From assembly GCA_000827205.1 (NCBI GenBank), contig KN832580.1, positions 151,011 through 200,731 of the forward strand: a stretch of DNA of 49,721 nt. The letters are read 5' to 3'. A model generated the notes under the pieces. That model ran no database searches. It had not been told where the DNA came from and worked only from the letters and a program-made list of their open reading frames with translations. This document shows positions 41,301 to 49,721 of this stretch, piece by piece (positions within the stretch are counted from its first letter, which is position 1; every line of letters starts with the position of its first letter). This DNA comes from Plicaturopsis crispa FD-325 SS-3. Taxonomy: Eukaryota; Basidiomycota; Agaricomycetes; Amylocorticiales; Amylocorticiaceae. Position numbers and translations under genes: made by a program.

Positions 41301-41559
41301 GCTGTACGTCCCTCCCTAATCCGTCCATCCGCCGTGCCATTTGGTGTGGAGGCAAAAAAGCTAACGGTGCGTTAATGTGGCGCGACAGAACGTGACAGTG
41401 GACGGCACGCCGTACAAGTCGAACTGCTACCTCGACTGGGACGTGTTCACGCGCGGATCGACCGTCGAGCTGACGCTGACGGACAACATCAACGTAACGT
41501 GTGGGAGTGGGCCGGACGCGTTGCCGCCGTCGCTGTCGACGGGCGGGTTTAACGTTTAA
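35372..41559 (+). CDS. Secreted glycoside hydrolase family 92, alpha-1,2-mannosidase type
   Basis: Twenty-three exons, 941 aa: 35372-35489, 35636-35694, 36507-36581, 36830-36986, 37116-37162, 37247-37493, 37607-37807, 38014-38259, 38323-38622, 38701-38762, 39072-39171, 39297-39353, 39401-39450, 39576-39706, 39868-39935, 40039-40107, 40192-40283, 40369-40497, 40622-40717, 40821-40968, 41039-41044, 41107-41303, 41389-41559. GH92 enzymes are calcium-dependent inverting mannosidases acting on fungal mannans and N-glycans. Seen: signal peptide (residues 1-20), DPFIGTTNGGHVFPGATLPHGMVKVG, GFSALHDSG, SEPYYDSFYCNWDTFR, EGWLPECRG, a QPRFADG loop and the catalytic-region GNDDSGAMGS near residue 815. 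That motif is complete only if a 6-nt microexon is used. A poly-Ser tract of about 35 residues interrupts the enzyme near residue 420. Intron 1 has a GC donor. A 10-N gap lies in intron 5. The residues around exon 13 (RVREDG) are uncertain. Confidence 0.82.
35990..36440. repeat. Repeats inside the 812-nt second intron of GH92
   Basis: The intron 35695-36506 carries many scattered copies of ACGCGTTATTTTC-like words (35990-36340). These are followed by four tandem copies of the 22-bp unit CGTCCGCCGTCTACTATCACTT at about 36352-36439, the last copy slightly diverged. Neighbouring introns of the gene are mostly 50-150 nt, so this one has been expanded. Confidence 0.7.
37225..37234. other. Assembly gap (10 N)
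   Basis: Ten unresolved bases inside a CCCTCC-rich GH92 intron (37163-37246). The exon boundaries on both sides are intact, so the gap does not affect the predicted protein. The true length may differ from ten. Confidence 0.95.
38415..38518 (+). repeat. TCC/TCT/TCG repeat encoding a poly-Ser insert in GH92
   Basis: About 100 bp of TCN triplets in frame encode roughly 35 Ser residues broken only by Val, Ala and His. It lies in a surface-type insertion between two conserved GH92 blocks. Mixed Ser codons indicate that the tract is not very recent. Confidence 0.75.
41039..41044 (+). other. 6-nt microexon (exon 21) of GH92
   Basis: The sequence reads CTATAG|ATTCCG|GTGCGT, with good acceptor and donor sites. 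Skipping it gives GND-GAMGS. Including it gives GND-D-S-G-AMGS, the motif conserved around the catalytic acidic residues of fungal GH92 enzymes. The two flanking introns would be 70 and 62 nt, the normal size for this gene. Confidence 0.7.
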
Positions 41560-42090
41560 CTCTGCTTGACGGCTTAGTGTCAGGGAGTATTGGTGGGCAA
41601 AGGTCGTTCGTTATTGGCGAGAAATTGGACTCGGAGTTGTGTGTTTGTGAAGTGTAGTCCTGCTTTCTTGTCCTGTACCTTGCTATCGATACGCTGTTGT
41701 TTCTTGGGACCGCAGGTACCGCCTCGAGGAGTCTATCGCTGTTTCTCTATACACGGCATTTGCGCTCAAGATAGTCGAAGGTATCCTTCAATTACGTAGT
41801 ATAGTGGTCTTCCGACAGCGTCACTTCAGAGCTATCCCAAGAGGTTGAGCTGCCTGTGGCGAGGCGATATAAATGTTGACTTCAGTGATCATGGCGAGGT
41901 CATAGTGGTACAAGTTCAAGCTAAAGTGCGACTCGGAGCACTGAGTAGATTGCGGGCCCGGCTGGCTACAAAGAGGCTGAAGCTCTTTTTCTATATTGCA
42001 CGGCAGTATCACAAACGATACGACAGACAGCAGATTATACAGAATGTCCACGAAAACAAGCGGATGTGACGCCGCAAAATAAAGCACCCA
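41560..42090. other. Convergent intergenic stretch
   Basis: 531 bp between the 3' ends of GH92 and the splicing factor gene. Nothing recognisable is encoded. Short open frames on both strands lack support. Confidence 0.5.
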
Positions 42091-43461
42091 TCAGTAGTCG
42101 CGTCTATCCCGACCCCTCCTTCGGTCACCGTCGTCCGACCGACGCTCACGATCGCGATCCCTATCTCTTCTCTGCGAATCCCTCTCCCCACCATCCCGTG
42201 GTCGTTCGCGGTCATAGTCTCGCTTGTCGCGGTCATAGTCCCGCTTGTCACGCCGTGAATCGTAATCACGCTCTGAGCGCCGCTCGTCCCGGTCGTGGTG
42301 GCGCCGCGACGACGACACCGGCGACCGCGAATGCCTGCGCGAGCGCGACTCCGGCGAGCGGCGTCTCGAGCTCCCGCCAGGCGTGCCGGAGCCCGCCCTG
42401 TCTGCACCAGCAGCACCAGCCTTCTCCGTCTTCACGACCGGAACGTACCGCCTTTCAGGCCTTTTCGCGCCGCCCTTGCGCGGCTTGCTGCCATCGTCCA
42501 GGGCCTCGCGCTCCTTCGCGCCGATGCCGAGCAGCGCGGGGCGCGCGGAGGGCAGGTACGGCTCGACGGGGCCCTTGTGCTTCTTCGACGCGGCGGTGCC
42601 CTGCGTCCAGCCCATGCCGCGCAGGAGCGCCGCGCCGAACTGGGACACCGGCACGCGGTTATAGTCGTCGATGGTGGCTTCGTCCGGGAGTTCTTCGACG
42701 TCCTGGCGGAGGGCGTCGGTCTCCGAGACGGGTGGGGGGATGATGTCGATCGTGGGGCCATCGTCGCCGGTGCCGTCGGTCCCTGCGAGGATGGCGCGCA
42801 GAGCCCGCTGGTCCTCGGTCTCTGGATCCTCCTTCTTCACCGCCTCCTCCGTGTCCATTGCGACAGTTTCATCAGCCTCTGCGTCGGCCTCGACTTTCAA
42901 CTTCTTCGTGTTGAAATACAGCCCCTCCCTCTGTGGACCGGAATTGATTGTGTCTCTTGTGCCCAAACCACCGACGCTGCCATCAGCACCCGTCACGGCC
43001 GCAGCAGACGGGGGCACATATTGCGTTGCGCCTCTGCGTTTGCGTGCGAGCGCGCGCCAGTCCTTGTTTTGAAGAGCAGGGATAACGAGGGGGCCCTGTG
43101 CGGCCTTTTTCTTCTCGTGTAAGCTACAAAATAAGCGACGAAACGGGGCTATTGTGAGTTGAGATACCGCACGCGCATGGCAGCCGTAGGGAAGTATAAC
43201 ACACCGCTGAGCACCGAGATGGTCGAAGCCCGTTATTAGCTCCTCTTCCAAGCCCTCGTCTTCCTCATCACTAGAGTCGCGTTCGTGGTACGTGCGAGAT
43301 TTTGGTCTGGGCGACGAGTTGGCGCTCGATGCGCGCGAGTCGTCGGCGAGATGCCGTGGGAGGCTGGGAACTTTGAAATTGTCGCCGCCCGTCGTCGAGT
43401 CTGATCTCGAGGGCGGCGTTGGCCGACGGATCGTGAAGGAGACCTTTGAAGCCGCCGACAT
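42091..43461 (-). CDS. Pre-mRNA-splicing factor Spp2/GPKOW family
   Basis: Two exons (43205-43461, 42091-43123) encode 429 aa. Spp2 activates the helicase Prp2 during spliceosome remodelling before the first step of splicing, in the nucleus. The N-terminus (KVSFTIRRPTPP) matches the family opening. The middle carries LVIPALQNKDWRALARKRR. The G-patch-like core reads YNRVPVSQFGAALLRGMGW followed by a basic KKHKGPVEPYLPSARPALLGIGAKE stretch, the clearest family mark. The last 90 residues are a low-complexity Arg/Asp/Ser tail (DRDRERRSDDGDRR), like RS-type domains. The intron is placed between GAQR and LHEKKK with GT and AG ends. The gene diverges from the Isa2 gene across 118 bp. Confidence 0.82.
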   Translation of the reverse strand: MSAASKVSFTIRRPTPPSRSDSTTGGDNFKVPSLPRHLADDSRASSANSSPRPKSRTYHERDSSDEEDEGLEEELITGFDHLGAQRCVILPYGCHARAVSQLTIAPFRRLFCSLHEKKKAAQGPLVIPALQNKDWRALARKRRGATQYVPPSAAAVTGADGSVGGLGTRDTINSGPQREGLYFNTKKLKVEADAEADETVAMDTEEAVKKEDPETEDQRALRAILAGTDGTGDDGPTIDIIPPPVSETDALRQDVEELPDEATIDDYNRVPVSQFGAALLRGMGWTQGTAASKKHKGPVEPYLPSARPALLGIGAKEREALDDGSKPRKGGAKRPERRYVPVVKTEKAGAAGADRAGSGTPGGSSRRRSPESRSRRHSRSPVSSSRRHHDRDERRSERDYDSRRDKRDYDRDKRDYDRERPRDGGERDSQRRDRDRDRERRSDDGDRRRGRDRRDY

Positions 43462-43579
43462 CGTCGTGCAAAGTTGGTGGCAAGAGTCAAGGAGGAGGTG
43501 CGCCAGGGGTCCTACCAATCACCGCAATGACCAAATTGGGGGACCGGACATCTGGCACCCCTCTACACCTCTAACGATC
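43462..43579. promoter_or_regulatory. 118-bp divergent promoter, Spp2 and Isa2 genes
   Basis: The two start codons are only 118 bp apart on opposite strands, so one short region must hold both promoters. No TATA box is seen, which suits housekeeping genes. Confidence 0.5.
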
Positions 43580-44326
43580 ATGTCCTCGTCTGTTTTTCGT
43601 CCGTCCAGCCGTCTTTTACGGTCTTTGGCGCTGGTCTCGCAGAAGAGGACCGTACAATGTGTACGCTCCGAGCTCCGCAACTATCTAGCGCCCCATAACG
43701 CGCGGTCATTCTCCTCGACGCGGTCGGCCTGGGCATCCTTAGCTCAGCAGCGTCCACCGACCCAACGCGCTGTCCTCATCCGCTCGCCTTCTCCTCAAGA
43801 CTTAGGAGAGGGGGATGACGAGATAGACGTCGACCTCATCCCGCCAAAGGATGCTAGGATTGAAATAAGCGACAGAGCAGCGGAGGTGCGTTCGTTCTAC
43901 TTCCCTGCAGGCGGCACCCAACGCTCACCCGGTATCTATCCCTCCACAGCAACTACGAGTTATAGCGAAGCGTGAAAACCGGTTCGACGCCGCGCTGCGA
44001 ATATCCGTCGAGTCCGGCGGCTGCCACGGCTATCAGTACAAGATGGAGCTCGCTGTCCGTCTCGGGCCTGACGATTAGTAAGCTTATGCCTGGTGCATCC
44101 ATCCTTCCCGCTGCTGAGCGTATGTACCTGTGTGTGTAGTCATTTCAGCCACCCTACAATCCGGCCGGCAAATATTGTCGTCGACGCTGTCTCGATGACG
44201 CTGCTGAACGGTTCGACGATCGACTTTGCTACCGAGCTCATTGGGTCGAGCTTTCGGATACTGGACAACCCGCATTCGCAGGGGAGCGGCTGTGGGTGTG
44301 GGGTTAGCTGGGAGCTGAAGATCTAG
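43580..44326 (+). CDS. Mitochondrial iron-sulfur assembly protein Isa2-like (A-type carrier)
   Basis: Three exons (43580-43885, 43950-44077, 44140-44326) encode 206 aa. Isa proteins act late in mitochondrial Fe-S assembly and are needed for [4Fe-4S] enzymes such as aconitase and for lipoate synthesis. Residues 1-60 are rich in Arg and Ser, a presequence. The A-type fold follows: QLRVIAKRENRFDAALRISVESGGCHGYQYKM holds the first conserved Cys (SGGCHG), and the C-terminal GSGCGCGVSWEL holds the CxC pair. The Cys-x(about 65)-Cys-x-Cys spacing fits. The long presequence, the SGGCHG(Y/F)QY block and the short tail point to Isa2 rather than Isa1, though the sub-family call is from recalled motifs. 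Confidence 0.82.
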
Positions 44327-44613
44327 CGGGAGAGAGGGCAGCGGAGAAACGACATTGACTTAATTCAAGATGTATTTGTTTTCTAACGATTCATGCGAGT
44401 AATCTAAATATCACCATTCAAGTCATATTGAGCGAAACGTGCAGCAGTAACCTATATTCAAGAAATTCCATCGAACGCATTGTCGTTGACGTCGTCCATA
44501 TAACCATTGGGAGTTTGTCTAGAGATGCTGAGTGAGCTTTGGAATATCTCAGGTAGCAGCATGACATACTTACTAGCTTTGTCTGTGGTGCACCCTCGTG
44601 TCGCTAACTAATC
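44327..44613. other. Convergent intergenic stretch
   Basis: 287 bp between the Isa2-like gene and the truncated GNAT-like gene. It is AT-rich, with no coding signal seen. Confidence 0.45.
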
Positions 44614-45204
44614 CTAAGAGTCTATAGGTTTTTTCGCGTACGCAAAACACGTCGTATCACTGACGCGCCGGAACCCCGCCTAGAAAGCAAGCGTCAGGAC
44701 AAAAACCAAACACACAACCAACGGTAAACTGGGCACCTTTTGGAACATAGCAGTAGCACCATACAAGGCCCGCTGCCTGACATCGGGTCTTTCGCTGTCC
44801 ACCTGCACTGGAACATCATTCGAGCGAGGGAACGCGAGGATATACTCCGCACCCTATCAGCAGCGAATGCTGTATTTCAGCACACGATCTATCTCGAGAA
44901 TCTCGCCTAGGTGCCTACATACCTGCACGGATCGGTGGTCCAACAGCTGCTCCAGAGCCCAAGATCCTACGCCGCGCCGTCGGAAAGACTCCTTGACTAG
45001 GAATCCGTCTTGGACCCAGCTACCAGGCTCGTCGGCGTCCCTAGTCTCGCAAGAGCTGTCCTCGAAGTCGTCTCCGCTAATGAGTACGAACATAGATACT
45101 CTGCTATCCAACCTGTCCTCGTCCTCTTCGCCCTGAGGTTTGAAGAACGCAGGATTTGGCCGGCCCTGACCGTCGTACATGAGCCTCATTAAGCCCTCCA
45201 GCTC
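44614..45204 (-). pseudogene. 5'-truncated copy of the GNAT-like gene
   Basis: Three exons (44923-45204, 44737-44853, 44614-44679) match the last three exons of the 25183-26184 gene in order, phase and partly in sequence: ELEGLMRLMYDGQGRPNPAFF, MFVLISGDDFED, DGFLVKESFRRRGVGSWALEQLLDHRSV and a second exon ending in AMFQK. The match stops exactly at a splice acceptor (GACAG before GAGCTGG). Upstream DNA toward the carboxypeptidase gene contains nothing like the first three exons. The remaining frame is open with no internal stop, so a short protein starting at the in-frame ATG near 45189 is possible. I therefore call it truncated rather than certainly dead. Confidence 0.55.
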
Positions 45205-45441
45205 CTGTCACAATGTCGATGCGCGTCGGCGCGTCGCGACGCGTTTTGGCCGGCGGCAAGACTATTCCATCATTCCCACGGTCCCCGGGACCTGCATATG
45301 GGCGCACACACTGCACAGACTCTCGGCGCTGGAGCGGCCCGGCCGTCCGGGGTCGGTGTTGGACGCCACATGCGCTCACATGCGGTATCGTTGCAACCTG
45401 AGGTCCTGAGGCCAGTACGCAGCAGCTCTTGACATCCGACC

Positions 45442-47409
45442 ATGAGGACGTCTAGCTTATCCTTATTATCTTTCCTGTCCGTCTCCTCAGTCCTCGCCAT
45501 CCCTGCAGGCGAGCAGACCATCCTAGGCGACATCAGCCCCAACTACGTCGACTTTGGCAGCAGCCTCATCGGCGAATTCGTCAATGGTGTGCAGCACGCC
45601 GTGCACGATGCCCTCAAGACGCAGAGCCCCAAGACGACGGTAGACAAGTGGCTGCACGAAGGGAAAGAGTTCGTGAAGCAGAACGGGCTTACTTGTGAGT
45701 GAATACGCGCCCTCTGATTGATGTTCGATGTTGAACTTTGTCCTCCAGATGAGCTCGTCTCGCACCCCGCGTTTGCAGGGCACAAACTCCGCATGACCGA
45801 ACCCAAGCTCTGCGACTCGTCTGTGAAGCAGCACTCTGGATATCTCGACATCGCTGAAGACAAGCACCTGTTCTTCTGGTGAGTTCGAACGCTTTCCATC
45901 CCAGTCACGCCCGCTCTTACAGTGGTGCAGGTTCTTCGAGTCGCGAACAGCTCCGTCAGAGGCACCCCTTGTTCTCTGGCTGAACGGTGGGCCAGGCTGC
46001 AGCAGCTCTACCGGCCTCCTGTTCGAGCTCGGACCCTGCTCCATCGCGGACGAGGGCAAGAACACCACACACAACCCGTATTCATGGAACTCGAACGCCA
46101 ATGTCATCTTCCTCGACCAACCTGTTAACGTCGGCTTCTCGTACGCCGAGGACGGAACGACCGTCAACACGAGCCCCGTCGCCGGTCAGGATGTATATGC
46201 CTTCCTGGAGCTCTTCCTCGGGCGTTTCCCCCAGTACGCGAAGCTCCCGTTCCACATCGCCGCAGAGAGCTACGGCGGGACCTACGGCCCCAACATCGCG
46301 AGTGTCATCCACAAGGAGAACGGCGCGCTGTCTTTGTCGAAAGCGCCGGGCCTCCTGCCGATCAACTTGAAGTCGCTGATCCTCGGGAACGGGCTCACGG
46401 ATCCGTACACGCAGATGGCGGCCGTTCCCGACTTCGCGTGCGATGGTCCCTACCCCGTGTACGACGACCCGCAGGGCCCTGAGTGCTCAGCGCTGCGCGC
46501 GAAGGTCCCGACGTGCCAGCGTCTGATCAAGAGCTGCTACGACTTTAACTCGCGTCTCACCTGTGTGCCCGCACTGCTCTACTGCAACAGCCAGCTCCTC
46601 GGCCCCCTCATGCGTATGTCCCTGTTCTTCGTGCGCACAATTGGCATCGCTGACCTGTTCCAGAACTCGGACTGAACCCGTACGACGTCCGCCGCAAATG
46701 CAACAAGGACGAGGACGGCGACCTGTGCTACAAGCAGATGAACTGGATCGACACCTGGATGAACATCCCCGCGAACAAGCTCGCGCTCGGCGTCGACCCC
46801 GCGCGCAAGTTCGCGAGCTGCAACATGGAGGTGAATCAGGGCTTCGCGTTCCAGGGCGACGGCATGCACGACAGCTCGAAGCTCATCCCCGAGCTCGTCG
46901 AGAGCGGCATACGCCTGCTCGTCTACGCCGGCAACGCTGACATGATGTGCAACTTCATCGTACGTTCCCCCTTTCTCCCGTTGACCCTTCTGCTTCTGCC
47001 ACTGACCAAGACGGACATATAGGGAAATGAGCGCTGGGTGGAGGCCCTCGATTCGTCGTTCCATGACGAGTTCGTCAAGGCAGAGCATTTGCCGTGGGTG
47101 ACGGCCGAGTCCGGCCGCAAGGCTGGCCTCGTGCGCAGCGCCGGTGGGGGCGGAGCGACCGCTGGGAACATCACGTTCGTTGCTGTGCATGAAGCAGGGT
47201 AAGTCTGCCGCATATGTATCCCATATCGGCCCTGTCGCTGACGGTGACGTATCTGCGTTCCAGACATATGGTCCCGTACGACCAGCCCGAAGCTGGACTC
47301 GTAAGTCTTTTCACCTCCCTCCCGCCGTTTTTACTGGTATTGAGTGGACGTGGTGTTGTTATAGGATATGATCAACCGCTGGCTCGCGGACGTTCCTTTG
47401 TCCAAGTAG
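45442..47409 (+). CDS. Serine carboxypeptidase, peptidase family S10 (carboxypeptidase Y-like)
   Basis: Seven exons (45442-45694, 45749-45878, 45931-46613, 46664-46959, 47023-47198, 47264-47300, 47365-47409) encode 539 aa. The enzyme removes C-terminal residues from peptides, in the vacuole or outside the cell. Residues 1-19 are a signal peptide and a propeptide follows. The mature enzyme shows LVLWLNGGPGCSSSTGLLFELGPC, DQPVNVGFSY, the catalytic Ser in AESYGGTYGP near residue 240, the catalytic Asp in AGNADMMCNF near 447 and the catalytic His in EAGHMVPYDQP near 514, so the triad is complete. The usual Gly before ESYGG is Ala here. NGGPGCSS with the ...YC/CN...C loops suggests the CPY subgroup. 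The last intron precedes a 14-residue end. Upstream it faces the truncated GNAT-like gene. Confidence 0.87.
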
Positions 47410-48057
47410 GGCGTAAGTATGCATGGTTAATGGCGAGCAGGAGTTCATTTAGAGCAAAGCTTTGTGGTAGGCTGTGTATTTATATGATCTGCGGGGAATA
47501 TATCCGACACGTCGTTTATTTACATCTCAGCTCAGGTGTTTCAAGTCGATACATAGCCTGCATCCCCTTGCATTCGCCTCTTGTCTCGTCCATTCGAGGT
47601 TCCAGCAGGCTCGACATTCCCCACGGTCATCATTGACCGTGAAACAGAAGGAATGACATGCTCCATTCACTGCAGGTTATGTATATCATGCCTCCGATGC
47701 ATTCTGGACATGAGGCCTCCTCACCAGACCTCAACGGATTCATTCTTTACAATCCCGTCGTGTCTGCGAATACGATTCCAGCCTTCGCGGACGCCGAATT
47801 CTAAGCCTCGTGTTGCCCACGCCTTAGTACGGTCCTTAGGCCTCAGCAGCTCCATGCTCAGCTGCACACTGAGGCTACAGTGCATAGTGAAACCTTCGGA
47901 TCTCGTTCTACTTTGTGGCACTTGCCATCGGAAAGGTGAGCGTCTGAACGTATGCATAGCAAATCTCGGGAGCGGACCCTCTCCTCCGTGATCCCAACGA
48001 AGCAAAAACGTCTCAGGTTCGCCGTTCATTAATTTGCTTCATCAGCTGGCCCAGTTT
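47410..48057. other. Intergenic stretch, no gene seen
   Basis: About 650 bp between the carboxypeptidase stop and the small secreted protein promoter. No recognisable coding or RNA feature. Short open frames on both strands are not supported. Confidence 0.45.
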
Positions 48058-48112
48058 ACCTGGACTACACTAGTACTCAGATCCAGATCTACCCCGTCGC
48101 AGGTATATAAAG
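48058..48112 (+). promoter_or_regulatory. Conserved promoter block with TATA box, paralogue 2
   Basis: Contains ACCTGGACTACAC, then AGATCCAGATCTACCCC, GCAGG and TATATAAAG in the same order as at 27190-27240, differing mainly by a 5-nt insertion. The TATA box (48104-48110) is about 95 nt before the ATG at 48203. Confidence 0.6.
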
Positions 48113-48202
48113 CGTAACGAGAAACATCCAAACGTCACAGTATTTCCGCATCCCCCATCGCCCCACACCCACGTCCCACTCACCCTTAATTAATAATTAA
48201 CG

Positions 48203-48711
48203 ATGAAGTTCTCGACACTCCTCGCGCTCCCCCTCTTCGCTGCCTCCGCGCTAGCCCAGTCGATCCAAATCGGCGCGCCCGCAGCCGGGACGAGCGTATC
48301 CCCGGGGTCGAGTCTCGTCGTTGAGGTAGACCGCCCGAACTCGCTCACGGGCTCGCAGGAGGTCGCCATCGTCATCGCGCTCGACTCATGCAGCAGCAGC
48401 GGCGGGTGCCGGCCGCCGTCGGACGTGCTCGGCAACATACTGTACTCCGGCGGGTTCAACCCCGAGTACAGCACGCCCGCGGACGGGAAGCCGCCGCACC
48501 AGAACTTCACGGTGCAGATCCCGAGCGGCGCGCAGAGCGGCACGAACTTGTTGACAGTGACACATTTCTCGCTGGTTGGGGTGAGTTGTTTTCGTTTCCG
48601 TTCTTTTGAGCTGGGTGTGGACTGAATTGCGATGTTGTGTTGTGTCCAATGTAGGCTGGACCGTATCCGTTGTTCGAATATCGCAATATTACGCTCAATA
48701 TCGCTGCATGA
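48203..48711 (+). CDS. Small secreted protein, paralogue 2
   Basis: Two exons (48203-48580, 48655-48711) encode 144 aa. It is highly similar to the 26614-27111 protein from end to end: the signal peptide differs at only two residues, and VDRPNSLTGSQE, ILYSGGFNPEY, HQNFTVQIPS and AGPYPLFEYRNITL are shared, with the sequons NFT and NIT and two nearby cysteines. The intron is at the same codon. Differences cluster in the N-terminal third (TSVSPGSSLVVE versus TIAARGSTLTIE) and the cysteine loop, where this copy has an extra Ser/Gly. Both copies are intact, so both may be expressed. Function unknown. Confidence 0.75.
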
Positions 48712-49340
48712 GCTACGCACATCAATAATGAAGTGGTGGATGGCACGCACAGGACACTCACTCGACCTATATGCAGACGACATTACGAACTCTCGTGCAG
48801 TAACTTAATTTGTTTGGACTTGGTTCGGACATTCCTTACTGGTAGCACATTGGGAATTAAATAATGCGCAATTGAAGATCATTGTACCTTCTCTATAGAC
48901 AACGACGCAGTCGACGCTACTGCCTTGACCCTTTACTGGATGCAATGGTCTGAGGCCGAGGTATGGCAATACGCCAGTACAGCTCAAGCTGCATACACGA
49001 ACGCCGAAGTCACGTCCTTTAACGTCTCTCAAGCTCAAGAGTGAACAGGCTTATATCAGTCGACGGTAGATATGGAAAATAGTTCACAATTGAAACCGTA
49101 CAGTATACATCCAGGACATGGGGGCTCATCTACGAGCAGGTAAAACACGCATATCAATTGCGATTGCGCTGTAAGTGTGTCGAAGAAAGTGATAACAGTG
49201 ATCCATAGCGAGTGGCGATGACGCGCAGACAACGGCGCGCATAATTAATACTGGTCGAGTATGACGGTTCGCTTGTACCACTTCAGTCACCCCACCTTGA
49301 AAGACTATTAGACATAAACATTCTTATGATTTTATTAGGC
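48712..49340. other. Intergenic stretch, no gene seen
   Basis: About 630 bp downstream of the small secreted protein gene, AT-rich, with no recognisable coding or RNA feature. Confidence 0.45.
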
Positions 49341-49354
49341 TAAGAGCCTCTTAT

Positions 49355-49721
49355 TCAGTTTGGGCCAGGTGTCCGTGGGCACTGTATGGTGGTCCTGCCC
49401 ATTTTTGGTGGGCGCTTTAATTTGGTGCCCACATTTTCAGTGCCCACTGCCCATGGGCTCCGATCTCCTGGCATATGTTTTGGCCCACATGCCCACATGC
49501 CCACGGGGTGCCAGGAGTCCATCACAATATAAATTGCCCTTCCCGGGCTTCACTTTGGGCGCACTGTCAGGGCCGTTGTACCTATCATACCTCCTAAACT
49601 CTTGCCTCCTTATCAAGGATGTAAAGGCATTGATTAAAAAGGATTGTCCCCCAGGGTTATTCATTTGATACACAGCAGCTTGGCAGCTTCAATGTAGCAT
49701 GTGATACAGCATGACTGTAGT
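49355..49721. mobile_element. Possible end of a DNA transposon (GTGGGC/GCCCAC-rich)
   Basis: Between about 49365 and 49510 the words GTGGGC and GCCCAC occur at least nine times in both orientations. The outer edges (GGCCAGGTGTCCGTGGGCAC at 49362 and GCCCACGGGGTGCCAGG at 49499) form an imperfect inverted pair. Dense short subterminal repeats of this kind are known at the ends of hAT elements in agaricomycetes. The region runs off the window, so the other end cannot be seen. This is a weak call. Confidence 0.3.

Overview
The window is nuclear DNA of a filamentous fungus, most likely an agaricomycete basidiomycete. Genes are dense and on both strands, and are cut by many short GT-AG introns (about 40-150 nt). 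The families (F-box-like expansion, GH92, class II DAHP synthase, small secreted proteins) fit such a genome. I rebuilt the gene models by hand from splice sites and conserved motifs. For every multi-exon model, the exon lengths add up to a whole number of codons. Names rest on recognised motifs, not on a search.

Layout. 1-2925 looks subtelomeric: a direct repeat carries short CCCTAA arrays and there is no convincing gene. 2926-18339 follows: a small secreted cystine-knot-like protein, an acidic protein of unknown function, a membrane-anchored ALDH3-type aldehyde dehydrogenase, an isoprenylcysteine methyltransferase, a transposon-like inverted-repeat element, class II DAHP synthase (shikimate pathway), a Hul5/UBE3C-type HECT ubiquitin ligase, a mitochondrial GTP/GDP-type carrier and mitochondrial ribosomal protein uS7m. 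18340-29455 is accessory: an unknown gene with a decayed tandem copy, SINE-like scraps, an unrecognised protein, two F-box-like paralogues, a GNAT-like protein, a small secreted protein and a second inverted-repeat element.

29676-41559 is the most unusual part: a divergent pair made of an MFS transporter (allantoate permease type) and a secreted GH92 mannosidase. Both have swollen introns filled with minisatellite DNA, and in both the conserved protein sequence can only be recovered by a microexon (4 nt and 6 nt). 42091-44326 holds the splicing factor Spp2/GPKOW and the Fe-S assembly protein Isa2, sharing a 118-bp divergent promoter. 44614-49721 holds a 5'-truncated second copy of the GNAT-like gene, a serine carboxypeptidase, a second copy of the small secreted protein with a conserved promoter block, and a motif-rich right edge that may be a transposon end.

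The housekeeping genes are single and well conserved. The secreted carboxypeptidase, the secreted mannosidase and the adjacent transporter could together serve glycoprotein and nitrogen scavenging, but that link is inference from gene content. A 10-base run of N at 37225-37234 marks an assembly gap inside a GH92 intron.
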